The notes under the pieces are model-generated. The model had not been told where the DNA came from, made no database searches, and was given only the letters and a program-made list of their open reading frames with translations. A stretch of 29,957 bases of DNA from Penium margaritaceum (taxonomy: Eukaryota > Streptophyta > Zygnematophyceae > Desmidiales > Peniaceae): positions 30,349 through 60,305 of the forward strand of contig SZWC01000582.1 of NCBI GenBank assembly GCA_023375785.1. Direction: 5' to 3'. The position numbers and the translations under genes were made by a program. This document shows positions 1 through 9,741 of this stretch, in pieces (position 1 is the first letter of the stretch; each line of letters starts with the position of its first letter).

Positions 1-81
1 CCTATAATATTACACCCCCTTATTTTATGTCCTTTACCCATAGGAACCCTTATAATGTCATTTGGACATCATATGAACACC

Positions 82-154
82 GTGCGAGTTGGCTTAATGC
101 TTATATAGCTAGATTATGGAGCAATAGGTCCTAGGTTTGAGTCCTCGTACGCGC
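82..154 (+). other. tRNA-like module of insert A (A and B box)
   Basis: The 73-nt stretch folds partly as a tRNA. The 5' 'gtgcgag' pairs with the 3' 'tacgcgc' over six of seven positions, including wobbles. A box-like 'tggcttaatgc' spans the D arm. The T arm has 'ctagg', loop 'tttgagt' and 'cctcg', giving a B box 'ggtttgagtcc' one or two bases from the Pol III consensus. The anticodon stem does not close, so this is a relic or SINE head and not a working tRNA. The ancestral tRNA identity cannot be read safely. Confidence 0.6.
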
Positions 155-177
155 AATATAGAATAGGCTCGCGAGCT

Positions 178-327
178 GGGAAGGGGGGCGGCTGTGTTGT
201 GGTACCTCAACTCTACCTTCGAGCCTAAGCCGTGGGGGGGGAGGGGGTAGGGGGGGTGTCATAATGCGGTCGCAAATCTGTCCTCCAGGACGTCCACGGA
301 ACATCCCTCTAGGGGGGGGTGGGAGGG
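178..327 (+). other. G-rich tracts of insert A, G-quadruplex-capable
   Basis: Three G-rich stretches occur: 178-188 (GGG, AA, then six G), 234-256 (eight, five and seven G in series, separated by A and TA) and 312-327 (eight G, then two GGG blocks). The second stretch alone satisfies the usual four-G-tract rule for an intramolecular quadruplex, because the long runs can be split. The C-rich strand could form an i-motif. Folding in vivo is inference. These tracts are absent from the satellite monomers. Confidence 0.6.
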
Positions 328-380
328 AGTATTCCAATGAAGGCACCTACGCGTAACAAATTAACAAAAAACGAACTGGT

Positions 381-629
381 GTCAAAGGGAGAAACCTTTT
401 GCTATGTTTGGACTAGCAAGTGCAAAGCCTTTCAACAAGTAGTGGAACGGTGTGGCTACCATGCACAATGACCAACCAGATTAGGCATGTGCCACTTACC
501 ATGACCAAATAATTTTACTATGTGTGGTCAACGTTGACAACCCATAATATGGGTCAAGATATGTCAGAGGGGGAAACAATGGGTTGGGAATAGTAGATTC
601 CAAATACCAAGTACAGCGACCTTCAGTCA
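381..629 (+). repeat. M7 remnant plus M0 monomer after insert A
   Basis: Satellite homology restarts in mid-monomer at about 381 ('gtcaaagggagaaacc') and runs to 438 as the right-hand remainder of the interrupted monomer M7. A full 191-bp monomer, M0 (439-629), follows. M0 is found only directly after an insert. It is recognised by 'agtggaacggtg', 'gcatgtgccacttacc' and 'cccataatatggg', and it ends like M5. Confidence 0.8.
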
Positions 630-1582
630 GTATTAGCACGGTGTGGCTACCATGTTCAATGACCGACCAAAGTAGGCATATGTACTGCCTTTGACCAAAG
701 AAATCCGCTTTATGTGGTCAACGCTGGCAACTCATAATACGAGTCACAAATGGTCATAGGGGGAAACAATGGTTTGGGATTACCAAGTATCCCATAGCAA
801 GCACAATGTGCTTCAATAATATGTGGCACAGTGTGGAGACCATGCACGATGACCAACCAAAGTAGGCATATGTCACTGGCCATGACCAAATAATGTCACT
901 AAGTGTGGTAAGCTTTGACAGCTCATAACACGGGTCACAGATGGTCAGGGTGGAAGGCAATGGTTTGTGATTACTAGTTGTAGAATAGCAAGTACAAATA
1001 CCTTCAATATGTAGTGGCACAATATGGCTTCAATGCACAGCGACCAGCCAAAGTATGCATATGTCAAAATACATGACCAAAATAATTTCACAGTGTGTGG
1101 TCAACGTTGACAACGCAAAACATGAGTCACAAATGGTCAGAGGGGAAAGCAATTGTTTGGGAACACTAGTTATCAAGTAGCAAGTACAAAGACCTTCAAC
1201 AAACAGTGGCACGGTATGGCTAGCGTGCACAATGACCAACCAAAGGATGCTTACGTCACTGACTGAGACCGAATAAGTCCAACATGTGTGGTCAACATTG
1301 ACAACTCGTAACACGAGCCACAAATGGTCAGAGTGAGAGACAATGTTTTAAAAAGCCTATGTATTGACTAGAAAGGACAAATAATTTCAACACGGAGTGG
1401 CACGGTGTGGCTAATGTGCACACCAAACAACGAGACTAGGCATATGTCAGATGATGTCCAGAGAATTTCAATATGGGTGGTCAACGTTGACCAACCAAAA
1501 CACGAGTCACAAACGGTCATGAGACGAAACAATGATATGGAAATATCGGTTCTCAACTACCAAGTACAACGACCTTCAGTAA
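630..1582 (+). repeat. HOR H1 (M1-M5), class A1, 953 bp
   Basis: Monomer anchors are M1 630, M2 820, M3 1011, M4 1203 and M5 1394. M4 carries 'gactgagaccgaataag' and M5 'cagatgatgtccagag', the A1 markers. M2 has 'ggtggaaggcaatgg'. It is the first HOR after insert A and M0. The central palindrome is intact in M5 but changed in M1 ('caacgctggcaac'). Confidence 0.85.
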
Positions 1583-2535
1583 GTAGTAGCACGGTGTGGC
1601 TACCATGCACGATGACCGACCAAAGTAGGCATATGTACTGCCTTTGACCAAAGAAATCCGTTGTGTGTGGTCAACGTTGACAACTCATAATACGAGTCAC
1701 AAATGGTCAGAGGGGGAAACAATGGTTTGGGAACACCAAGTATCGCATAGCAAGTACAAGGGGCTTCAATACAATGTGGCACGGTGTGGAGGCCATGCAC
1801 GATGACCAACCAAAGTAAGCATATGTCACTGACCATGACCAAATACTGTCACTAAGTGTGGTAAACTTTGACAACTCATAACACGGGTCACAAATGGTCA
1901 GGGTGGAAGGTAATGGTTTGTCAATACTAGTTATCGACTAGCAAGTACGAACACATTCCATATGTAGTGGCACAATGTGGCATCAATGCACAGTGACAAA
2001 CCAAAGTATGCATATGTCACAAACCATGACCAAAAGAATTTCACTGTGTGTGGTCAACGTTGAAAACGCATAACATGAGTCACAATTTGTCAGAGGGGAA
2101 AACAATGGTTTGGGAACACTAGTTATCAACTAGCAAGTACAATGACCTTCAACAAGCAGTGGCACGGTATGGCTAGCGTGGACAGTGACCAACAAAAGGA
2201 TGCATACATCACTCACTACGACCGAATAATTCCACAATGTGTGGTCAACATTGACAACTCGTAACACGAGTCACAAATGGTCAGAGGGAGATACAATGGT
2301 TTAAGAAGCCTATGTATCGACTAGAAAGGACAAATAACTTCAATACGTAGTGGCACGGTGTGGCTAATATGCATACCAAACAACCAGACTAGGCATATGT
2401 GAGATGATGTCCAGAGAATTTCAATATGGGTGGTCAACGTTGACCAACCATAACACGAGTCACAAACGGTCAGTAGAGGAAACAATGCCATGGGGATATG
2501 GGTTCTCAACTACCAAGTACAACGACCTTCAGTCA
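1583..2535 (+). repeat. HOR H2, class A2, 953 bp
   Basis: Five monomers. A2 markers are M2 'gtttgtcaatactag', M3 'ttccatatg' with 'gtgacaaacc', M4 'cactcactacgaccgaataa' and M5 'gtgagatgatgtcc' with 'aatgccatggggatatg'. M1 is the M1b form, with 'gtcaacgttgacaactc' and 'gggaacaccaag'. Confidence 0.85.
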
Positions 2536-3487
2536 GTAGTAGTACGGTGTGGCTACCATGCACAATGACCGACCAAAGTAGGCATATGTACTGCCTTTGA
2601 CCAAATAAATCCGCCTTGTGTGGTCAACGCTTGCAACTCATAATACGAGTCACAAGTGTTCAGAGGGGGAAACAATGGTTTGGGAATACCAAGAATCACA
2701 TAGCAAGCACAATGGGCTTCAATATGTTGTGGCACGGTGTGGAGACCATGCACGATGACCAACCGAAAAAGGCATATGTCACTGACAATGACCAAATAAT
2801 GTCACTAAGTGTGGTAACTTTGACAACTCATAACATGGGTCACAAATGGTCGGGGTGGACGGTAATGGTTTGTGATTTATAGTTATCGACTAGCAAGTAC
2901 AAATACCTTCAATATGTAGTGGCACAATGTGGCTTCAATGCACAGTGACCAACCAAAGTATGCATATGTCACAAACCATCACCAAAAGAATTTCACAGTG
3001 TGTGGTCAATGTTGAAAACGCATAACATGAGTCACAAATGGTCAGAGGGGAAAACAATGGTCTGCGAACACTAAATATCAACTAGCAGGTACAAAGACCT
3101 TCAACAAGCAGTGGCACGGTATGGCTAGCATGCACAGTGACCAACCAAAGGATGCATACGTCACTGACTGATACCGAATAAGTCCACTATGTGTGGTCAA
3201 CATTGACAACTCGTAACACGAGTCACAAATGGTCAGAGGGAGAGAAAATGGTTTAAGAAGCCTATGTATTGACTAGAAAGGACAAATAACTTCAACACGC
3301 AGTGGCACGGTGTGGCTAATATGCACACCAAACAACCAGACTAGGCATATGTCAGATGATGTCCAGAGATTATCAATATGGGTGGTCAACGTTGACATAC
3401 CATAACACAAGTCACCAATGGTCAGGAGATGAAACAATGCTATGGAAGTATCGGTTCTCAACTACCAAGTACAACGACCTCCAGTCA
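2536..3487 (+). repeat. HOR H3, class A1, 952 bp
   Basis: Five monomers. M1 is the M1a form ('caacgcttgcaactc', 'gggaataccaag'), M4 has 'gactgataccgaataag', and M5 has 'cagatgatgtccagag'. The M5 palindrome flank is altered to 'gttgacataccat'. Confidence 0.85.
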
Positions 3488-4441
3488 GTAGTAGCACGGT
3501 GTGGCTACCATGCACAATGACCGACCAAAGTAGGCATATGTACTGCCTTTGACCAAAGAAATCCGCTTTGTGTGGTCAACGTTGGCAACTCATAATACGA
3601 GTCACAAATGGTCAGAGGGGGAAACAATGGTTTGGGAATACCAAGTATCAAATAGCAAGCACAAGGGGCTTCAATACGTTGTGGCACGGTGTGGAGGCAA
3701 TGCACGATGACCAACCAAAGTAGGCATATGTCATTGGCCATGACCAAATACTGTCACTAAGTGTGGTAAACTTTGACAACTCATAACACGAGTCACAAAT
3801 GGTCAGGGTGGAAGATAATGGTTTTTGATTACTAGTTATCGACTAGCAAGTACAAATACCTTCAATATGTAGTGGCAAAATGTGGCTTCAATGCACAGTG
3901 ACCAACCAAAGTATGCATATGTCACGAACCATGGCCAACAAATTTCACTTCATGTGGTAAACGTTGAAAACGCATAACACGAGTCACAAATGGTCAGAGG
4001 AAACAACAATGGGTTGGGAACACTATTTATCAACTAGCAAGTCCAAAGACCTTCAACAAGTAGTGGCACGGTATAGCTAGCGTGCACAATGACCAACCAA
4101 AGGATGCATACGTCACTGAATATGACCGAAGAAGTCCACTATGTGTGGTCAACGTTGACAACTAATAACACGAGTCACAAATGGTCAGAGGGAGAGACAA
4201 TGGTTTTGGAAGCCTATGTATCGACTAGAAAGGACAAAGAACTTCAATACTTAGTGGCACGGTGTGGCTAATATGCACACCAAACAACCAAACTAGGCAT
4301 ATGTCACTGATCATGACCGGAGAATTTCAATATGGGTGGTCAATGTTGACCAACCATAACACGAGTCACAAACGGTCAGGAGAGGAAACAATGCTATGCG
4401 AATATTGGTTCTCAACTACCAAGTACAACGACGTTTAGTCA
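3488..4441 (+). repeat. HOR H4, class B, 954 bp
   Basis: First class B copy. M3 has 'cacgaaccatggccaacaaa' followed by 'ttcacttcatgtggtaaac'. M4 has 'gaccgaagaagtccac' and 'ggttttggaagcc' in place of 'tttaagaagcc'. M5 has 'tcactgatcatgacc' in place of 'cagatgatgtcc'. Its length is shared with the other complete class B copies. Confidence 0.85.
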
Positions 4442-4882
4442 GTAGCAGCATGGTGTGGCTACCATGCACAATGACCGACCAAAGTAGGCATATGTACTGC
4501 CTTTGACCAAAGAAATCCGCTTTGTGTGGTCAACGCTGGCAACTCATAATACGAGTCACAAATGGTCAAAGGGGGAAACAAAGGTTTGGGTATACCAAGT
4601 ATCACATAGCAAGCACAAGGTGCTTCAATAAGTTGTGTCACGGTGTAGAGACCATGCACGATGACCAACCAAAGTAGGCATATGTCACTGACCATGACCA
4701 AATAATGTCACTAAGTGTGGTAAACTTTGACAACTCATAACACGGGTCACAAATGGTCAGGGTGGAAGGTAATGGTTTGTGATTACTAGTTATCGACTAG
4801 CAAGTACAAATACCTTCAATATGTAGTGGCACAATGTGGCTTCAATGCACAGTGACCAACCAAAGTATGCATATGTCACAAA
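4442..4882 (+). repeat. HOR H5, truncated after M3 start
   Basis: M1 (4442), M2 (4632) and the first 60 bases of M3 (4823-4882) are present. The HOR then stops at the single N at 4883, and the sequence to the right belongs to a different context (insert tail). M1 is the M1a type and M2 the class A type. M4, M5 or a terminal M6-M7, and the first part of an insert, are missing. Confidence 0.8.
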
Positions 4883-4883
4883 N
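4883..4883. other. Ambiguous base N at a structural junction
   Basis: Left of the N is M3 satellite ending 'atgtcacaaa'; right of it is 'gttacaaatctgtcctcc', matching the middle of the insert. The N probably stands for an assembly gap or forced join and not for one unread base. Confidence 0.7.
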
Positions 4884-4995
4884 GTTACAAATCTGTCCTC
4901 CAGGTTGTCCACGGAACATCCCTCTAGGGGGGGTGGGAGGGAGTATTCCAGTGAAGGCACCTACGCGTAACAAATTTAAAAAAAAACCGACCTGG
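4884..4995 (+). mobile_element. Insert A': 3' part only, truncated at the N
   Basis: It matches the 3' portion of the other inserts ('aaatctgtcctccagg', a run of seven G plus 'tgggaggga', 'ggcacctacgcg', 'ccgacctggtgtc'). It starts inside the element, so the leader, tRNA-like module, poly-G and second G-rich run are absent. The truncation coincides exactly with the N. Confidence 0.75.
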
Positions 4996-5245
4996 TGTCA
5001 AAGGGAGAAGCCTTTTGCTATTTATGGACTAGCAAGTGCAAAGCCTTTCAACAAGTAGTGGAACGGTGTGGCTACCATGCACAATGACCAACCAGATTAG
5101 GCATGTGCCACTTACCATGACCAAATAATTTTACTATGTGTGGTCAACGTTGGCAACCCACAATATGGGTCCCGATTTGTCGGAGGGGGAAACAATGTGT
5201 TGGGAATACTAGATACCAAATACCAAGTACAACGACCTTCAGTCA
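4996..5245 (+). repeat. M7 remnant plus M0 after insert A'
   Basis: Same arrangement as 381-629: a partial monomer resuming at 'gtcaaagggagaag', then the post-insert monomer M0 (5055-5245, 191 bp) with 'gcatgtgccacttacc'. M0 here has 'cgttggcaacccacaat' where the other copies have 'cgttgacaacccataat'. Confidence 0.8.
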
Positions 5246-6197
5246 GTAGTAGCACGGTGTGGCTACCATGCACAATGACCGATCAAAGTAGGCATATGTA
5301 CTGCCTTTGACCAAAGAAATCCGCTGTGTGTGGTCAACGCTGGCAACTCATAATACAAGTCACAAATGGTCAGAGGGGGAAACAATGGTTTGGGAACACC
5401 AAGTATCACATAGCGAGCACAAGGGGCTTCAATACGTTGTGGCACGGTATGGAGGCCATGCACGATGACCAACCAAAGTAGGCATATGTCACTGACCATG
5501 ACCAAATACTGTCACTAAGTGTGGTAAACTTTGACAACTCATAAAACGGGTCACAAATGGTCAGGTGGAAGGTAATGGTTTGTGAATACTAGTTATTGAC
5601 TATGAAGAACAAATACCTTCAATATGTAGTGGCACAATGTGGCTTGAATGCACAGTGACCAACCAAAGTATGCATATGTCACAAACCATGACCAAAAGAA
5701 TTTCACAGTGTGTGGTCAACGTTGAAAACGCATAACATGAGTCACAAATGGTCAGAGGGGAAAACAATGGTTTGGGAACACTAGTTATCAACTAGCAAGT
5801 ACAAAGACCTTCAACAAGCAGTGGCACGGTATGGCTAGCATGGACAGTGACCAACCAAAGGATGCATACGTCACTCACTATGACCAAATAATTTCACTAT
5901 GTGTGGTCAACATTGACAACTCGTAACACGAGTCACAAATGGTCAGAGGGAGAGACAATGGTTTAAGAAGCCTATGTATTGACTAGAAATGACAAATAAC
6001 ACCAATACGTAGTGGCACGGTGTGGCTAATGTGCACATCAAACAACCAGACTAGGCATATGTCAGATGATGTCCAGATAATTTCAATATGGGTGGTCAAC
6101 GTTGACCAACCATAACACGAGTCACAGACGGCCAGGAGATGAAACAATGCTATGGAAATATCGGTTCTCAACTACCAAGTACAACGACATTCATTCA
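5246..6197 (+). repeat. HOR H6, class A (A2/A1 mixture), 952 bp
   Basis: Five monomers. M4 starts A2-like ('atggacagtgacc', 'cactcactatgacc') but M5 is A1 ('cagatgatgtccagat', 'gatgaaacaatgctatgg'), so the two subtypes switch inside this unit. M3 is class A ('aaaagaatttcacagtg'). Confidence 0.8.
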
Positions 6198-7151
6198 GTA
6201 ATAGCACGGTGTGGCTACCATGCACAATGACCGACCAAAGTAGGCATATCTACTGCCTTTGACCAAAGAAATCCGCTGTGTGTGGTCAACGTTGACAACT
6301 CATAATACGAGTCAAAAATGGTCAGAGGGGGAAAAAATGGTTTGGGAACACCAGGTATCAAATAGCAAGCACAAGGGGCTTCAATACGTTGTGGCACGGT
6401 GTGGAGGCCATGCACGATGACCAACCAAAGTAGGCATATGTCACTGACCATGACCAAATACTGCCACTAAGTGTGGTTAACTTTGACAACTCATAACACG
6501 AGTCACAAATGGTCAGGGTGGAAGATAATGGTTTGTGAATACTAGTTATCGACTAGCAAGTACAAATACCTTCAACATGTAGTGGCACAGTGTGGCTTCA
6601 ATGCATAGTGACCAACCAAAGTATGCATATGTCACGAACCATGACCAACAATTTTCACTTCATGTGGTAAACGTTGAAAACGCATAACACGAGTCACAAA
6701 TGGTCAGAGGGGAAAACAATCGGTTGGGAACAATAGTTATCAACTAGCAAGTCCAAAGACCTTCAACAAGTAGTGGCACTGTATGGCTAGCATGCACAAT
6801 GACCAACCAAAGGATGCATACGTCACTCAATACGACCGAAGAGGTCCACTATGTGTGGTCAACATTGACAACTCATAACACGATTCACAAATGGTCAGAG
6901 GGAGAGACAATTGTTTGGGAAGCCTATGTATCGACTAGAAAGGACAAAGAACCTCAATACGTAGTGGCACGGTGTGGCTAATATGCACACCAAACAACCA
7001 AACTAGGCATATGTCACTGATCCTGACCAGAGAATTTCAATATGGGTGGTCAACGTTGACCAACCATAACACGAGTCACAAAAGGTCAGGAGAGGAAACA
7101 ATGATATGCAAACATTGGTTCTCAACTACCAAGTACAACAACCTTCAGTCA
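6198..7151 (+). repeat. HOR H7, class B, 954 bp
   Basis: M3 has 'cacgaaccatgaccaac', M4 'gaccgaagaggtccac' with 'tttgggaagcc', and M5 'tcactgatcctgaccag'. It directly precedes the terminal HOR that carries insert B, the same order as H12 before H13. Confidence 0.85.
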
Positions 7152-8048
7152 GTAGTAGAACAGTGTGGCTACCATGCACAATGACCGACCAATGTAGGCA
7201 TATGTACTACCTTTGACCAAAGAAATCCGCTGTGTATGGTTAACGTTGACAACCCATAATACGAGTCACAAATGGTCAGAGGGGGAAACAATGGTTTGAG
7301 AACACCAAGTATCAAATAGCAAGCACAAGGGGCTTCAATACGCTGTGGCACGGTGTGGAGATCATGCACGATGACCAACCAAAGTAGGCATATGTCACTG
7401 ACCATGACCAAATAATGTCACTAATTGTGGTAAACTTTGACACCTCATAACACGAGTCACGAATGGGCAGGGTGGACGGTAATGGTTTGTGAATACTAGT
7501 TATTGACTAGCAAGTACAAATACCTTCAATATGTAGTGGAACAATGTGGCTTCAATTCACAGTGACCAACCAAAGTATGCATATGTCACTAGCCATGACC
7601 AACACACTTCACTTCATGTGTTCAATGTTGAAAGCGCATAACACGAGTCACAAATGGTCAGAGGGGGAAACAATGGTTTCAAAATGCTACGTATCTTCTA
7701 GCAAGTACAAATAACTTTTGTATGTATTGGCACGTTGGGGCTACCGTGCACAATGACCTTTCCAAGTAGGCATAAATCACTGCTCATGACCAAAGAGATT
7801 TCGTGTGTAAGGTCAGCATTCACAACTCATAATACAGGTAACAGATGGGCAGAGGGAGAAACAATGGTTTGGGAATACTTGGTATTGACTAGCAAGTACA
7901 AAGACCTTCGATAAGTGGTGGCACGGTGTGGCTACCATGCACAATGACCAACCAAAGCATTCTTGTGTCACGGACTATCATAAAACGAGTTTCACTGTGT
8001 GTTGTCAACTTTCCTTCTTACGGCTGGTCAATCGGAGCAATGGTTGAG
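7152..8048 (+). repeat. Terminal HOR H8: M1-M2-M3-M6-M7 (left part)
   Basis: Anchors are M1 7152, M2 7342, M3 7533, M6 7724 and M7 7915. M2 has 'gacacctcataacacg' and 'gggcagggtggacgg'. M6 ('gtattggcacgttgggg', 'gcataaatcactgctc') and M7 ('ataagtggtggcacgg', 'aaagcattcttgtgtc') occur only next to an insert and replace M4-M5. M7 decays towards the insert; the last recognisable satellite stretch is 'ggtcaatcggagcaatggtt'. Confidence 0.85.
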
Positions 8049-8228
8049 AGGTTATTAAATGTCAATTTTGCAAACTTTGAAATTCCGTCTACGTCAATTT
8101 TCTATGAATAAACTAACTTTGTTATCATTCATACTTTTGAAAACTACCCTCTAATATTACACCCCCTTATTTTATGCCATTTACCCATAGGAACCCTTAT
8201 AATGTCATTTGGACATCATATGAACACC

Positions 8229-8301
8229 GTGCGAGTTGGCTTAGTGCTTATAGAGCTATATTCTGGAGCGATAGGTCCTAGGTTTGAATCCTCGTATACG
8301 C
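8229..8301 (+). other. tRNA-like module of insert B
   Basis: It has 73 nt, as in the other copies. A-box 'tggcttagtgc' fits the Pol III consensus well, and B-box 'ggtttgaatcc' differs from it by one base. The D stem 'ggct' pairs with 'agct'. The acceptor strand reads 'tatacgc' instead of 'tacgcgc', which weakens the stem. The anticodon arm does not pair. It could act as an internal Pol III promoter, but transcription is not shown. Confidence 0.6.
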
Positions 8302-8324
8302 AATATAGAATAGGCTCGCGACCT

Positions 8325-8417
8325 GGGGGCGGGGGGGGGGGGGGGGGGGGGGGGGCGGCCGTGTTGTGATACTTCAACTCTACCTTTGAGCCTAAGCTGT
8401 GGGGGGTAAGGGGGGGT
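8325..8417 (+). other. Expanded poly-G tract and G-rich run of insert B
   Basis: Five G, one C, then 25 uninterrupted G (8331-8355). The same place holds 11 G in insert C and GGG-AA-six G in insert A. A second run, six G then 'taa' and seven G, lies at 8401-8417. This is a length-variable mononucleotide microsatellite with quadruplex potential. The exact count may be affected by sequencing error. Confidence 0.8.
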
Positions 8418-8540
8418 GTCATAATGCGATCGCAAATCTGTCCTCCAGGTCATCCACGGAACATCCCTCTAGGGGGGGTGGGAGGGAGTATTCCAGAGAA
8501 GGCACCTACGCCTAACACATCAACAATAGCCGACCTGGTA

Positions 8541-8788
8541 TCAAAGGGAGAAACCTTTTGCTATTTATGGACTAGCAAGTGCAAAGCCGTTCAACAAGTA
8601 GTGGAACGGTGTGGCTACCATGCACAATGACCAACCAGACTATGCATGTGCCACTTACCATGACCAAATAATGTTACTATGTGTGGTCAACGTTGACAAC
8701 CCATAATATGGGTCACGATTTGTCAGAGGGGGAAACAATGGGTGGGGAATACTAGATGCCAACTACCAAGTACAACGACCTTCAGTCA
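8541..8788 (+). repeat. M7 remnant plus M0 after insert B
   Basis: The remainder of the interrupted monomer starts at 'tcaaagggagaaacc'. It is followed by M0 (8598-8788, 191 bp) with 'gtgccacttacc', 'cccataatatggg' and 'cacgatttgtcagaggg'. H8 plus insert plus M0 totals 1637 bp, that is six monomers plus about 490 bp. Confidence 0.8.
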
Positions 8789-9741
8789 GTAGTAGCACGC
8801 TGTGTCTACCATGCACAATGACCGACCAACGTAGGCATATGTACTGCCTTTGACCAAAGAAATCCGCTTTGTGTGGTCAACATTGGCAACTCATAATACG
8901 AGTCACAATTCGTCAGAGGGGGAAACAATGGTTTGGGAATACCAAGTATCACATAGCAAGCACAAGGTGCTTCAATAAGTTGTGGCACGGTGTGGAGACC
9001 ATGCACGATGACCAACCAAAGTAGGCATATGTCACTGACCATGACCAAATAATGTCACTAAGTGTGGTAAACTTTGACAACTCTTAACACGGGTCACAAA
9101 TGGTCAGGGTGGAAGGTAATGGTTTGTGATTACTAGTTATGGACTATCAAGTACAAATTCCTTCAATATGTAGTGGCACAATGTGGCTTCAATGTACAGT
9201 GACCAACCAAAGTATGCATATGTCACAAACCATGACCAAAAGAATTTCACAGTGTGTGGTCAACGTTGAAAACACATAACATGAGTCACAAATGGTCAGA
9301 GGGGAAAACAATGGTTTGGGAACACTAGTTATCAACTAGCAAGTACAAAGACCTTCAACAAACAGTGGCACGGTGTGGCTAGCGTGCACAGTGACCAACC
9401 AAAGGATGCATACGTCACTGACTACGACTGAATAAGTCCACTATGTGTGGTCAACATTGACAACTCGTAACACGAGTCACAAATGGTCAGAGGGGAAGAC
9501 AATGGTTTAAGAAGCCTACGTATTGACTAGAAAGGAAAAAAAACTTCAACACGGAGTGGCACGGTGTCGCTAATGTGCACACCAAAAAACCAGACTAGGC
9601 ATATGTCAGATGATGTCCAGAGAATTTTAATATGGGTGGTCAACGTTGACCAACCATAACACGAGTCCCAAACGGTCAGGAGACGAAACAATGCTATGGA
9701 AATATCGGTTCTCAACTACCAAGTACATCGACCTTCAGTCG
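8789..9741 (+). repeat. HOR H9, class A1, 953 bp
   Basis: Five monomers. M1 is M1a-like ('caacattggcaac', 'gggaataccaag'), M4 has 'gactacgactgaataag', and M5 has 'cagatgatgtccagag'. It is the first HOR of the block between inserts B and C. Confidence 0.85.

Larger units (their letters stand above)
1..380 (+). mobile_element. Insert A: SINE-like non-satellite element, left end outside window
   Basis: These bases do not align to the satellite monomer but closely match 8140-8540 and 13590-13971. In order they hold a leader with 'attacaccccc' and 'tttggacatcatatgaac', a 73-nt tRNA-like module (82-154), a G tract (178-188), 'ctcaactctacctt', a second G-rich run (234-256), 'aaatctgtcctccagg', a third G-rich run (312-327) and 'ggcacctacgcg'. 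Satellite homology resumes at about 381. The upstream part of the element is cut off by the window start. I call it SINE-like because of the Pol III-type boxes. No poly-A tail and no coding capacity are visible, so the element class is uncertain. Confidence 0.6.
8049..8540 (+). mobile_element. Insert B: complete SINE-like element (~490 bp)
   Basis: This is a full copy between two parts of monomer M7. A unique AT-rich leader (8049-8165, with 'gaataaactaacttt' and 'ttatcattcata') is followed by 'attacaccccc', the tRNA-like module (8229-8301), a poly-G tract (8325-8355), two more G-rich runs (8400-8417 and 8472-8488) and 'ggcacctacgc'. Both satellite edges lie at the same monomer position (the 'ggtcagaggg-aaacaatgg' stretch). 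That supports insertion into one monomer, possibly with a short imperfect duplication of the target. No ORF of note and no poly-A tail. The mechanism is inferred. Confidence 0.65.

Noticed and set aside
82..154. Functional tRNA gene.
   Set aside because: The anticodon stem does not pair in any of the three copies, the T stem has a mismatch, and the module sits in a longer repeated element. Treated as a tRNA-derived relic or SINE head.
2321..2509. Recurring 62-codon minus-strand open frame in M5.
   Set aside because: Same reasoning: a repeat-derived frame rich in W, C and H with no known family, and no sign that protein sequence is conserved above DNA sequence.
5263..5505. Recurring 80-codon minus-strand open frame across M1 and the start of M2, seen in most HORs.
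   Set aside because: It recurs because the DNA repeats, at the HOR period. HOR length is mostly not a multiple of three, the frame carries no recognisable domain, and it ends at the same repeat-encoded stops. Copies differ at all codon positions. No promoter or splice context is visible.
8216..8453. Proline-rich short frames on the minus strand over insert B.
   Set aside because: The proline runs are simply the poly-G tract read on the other strand, and the rest is the antisense of the tRNA-like module.
1..8540. Inserts read as LTRs flanking a satellite-filled element.
   Set aside because: There is no TG...CA terminal pattern, primer-binding site, polypurine tract next to a 3' repeat, or coding remnant. 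Flanking satellite monomers are interrupted in one register, which fits an insert within the array better.
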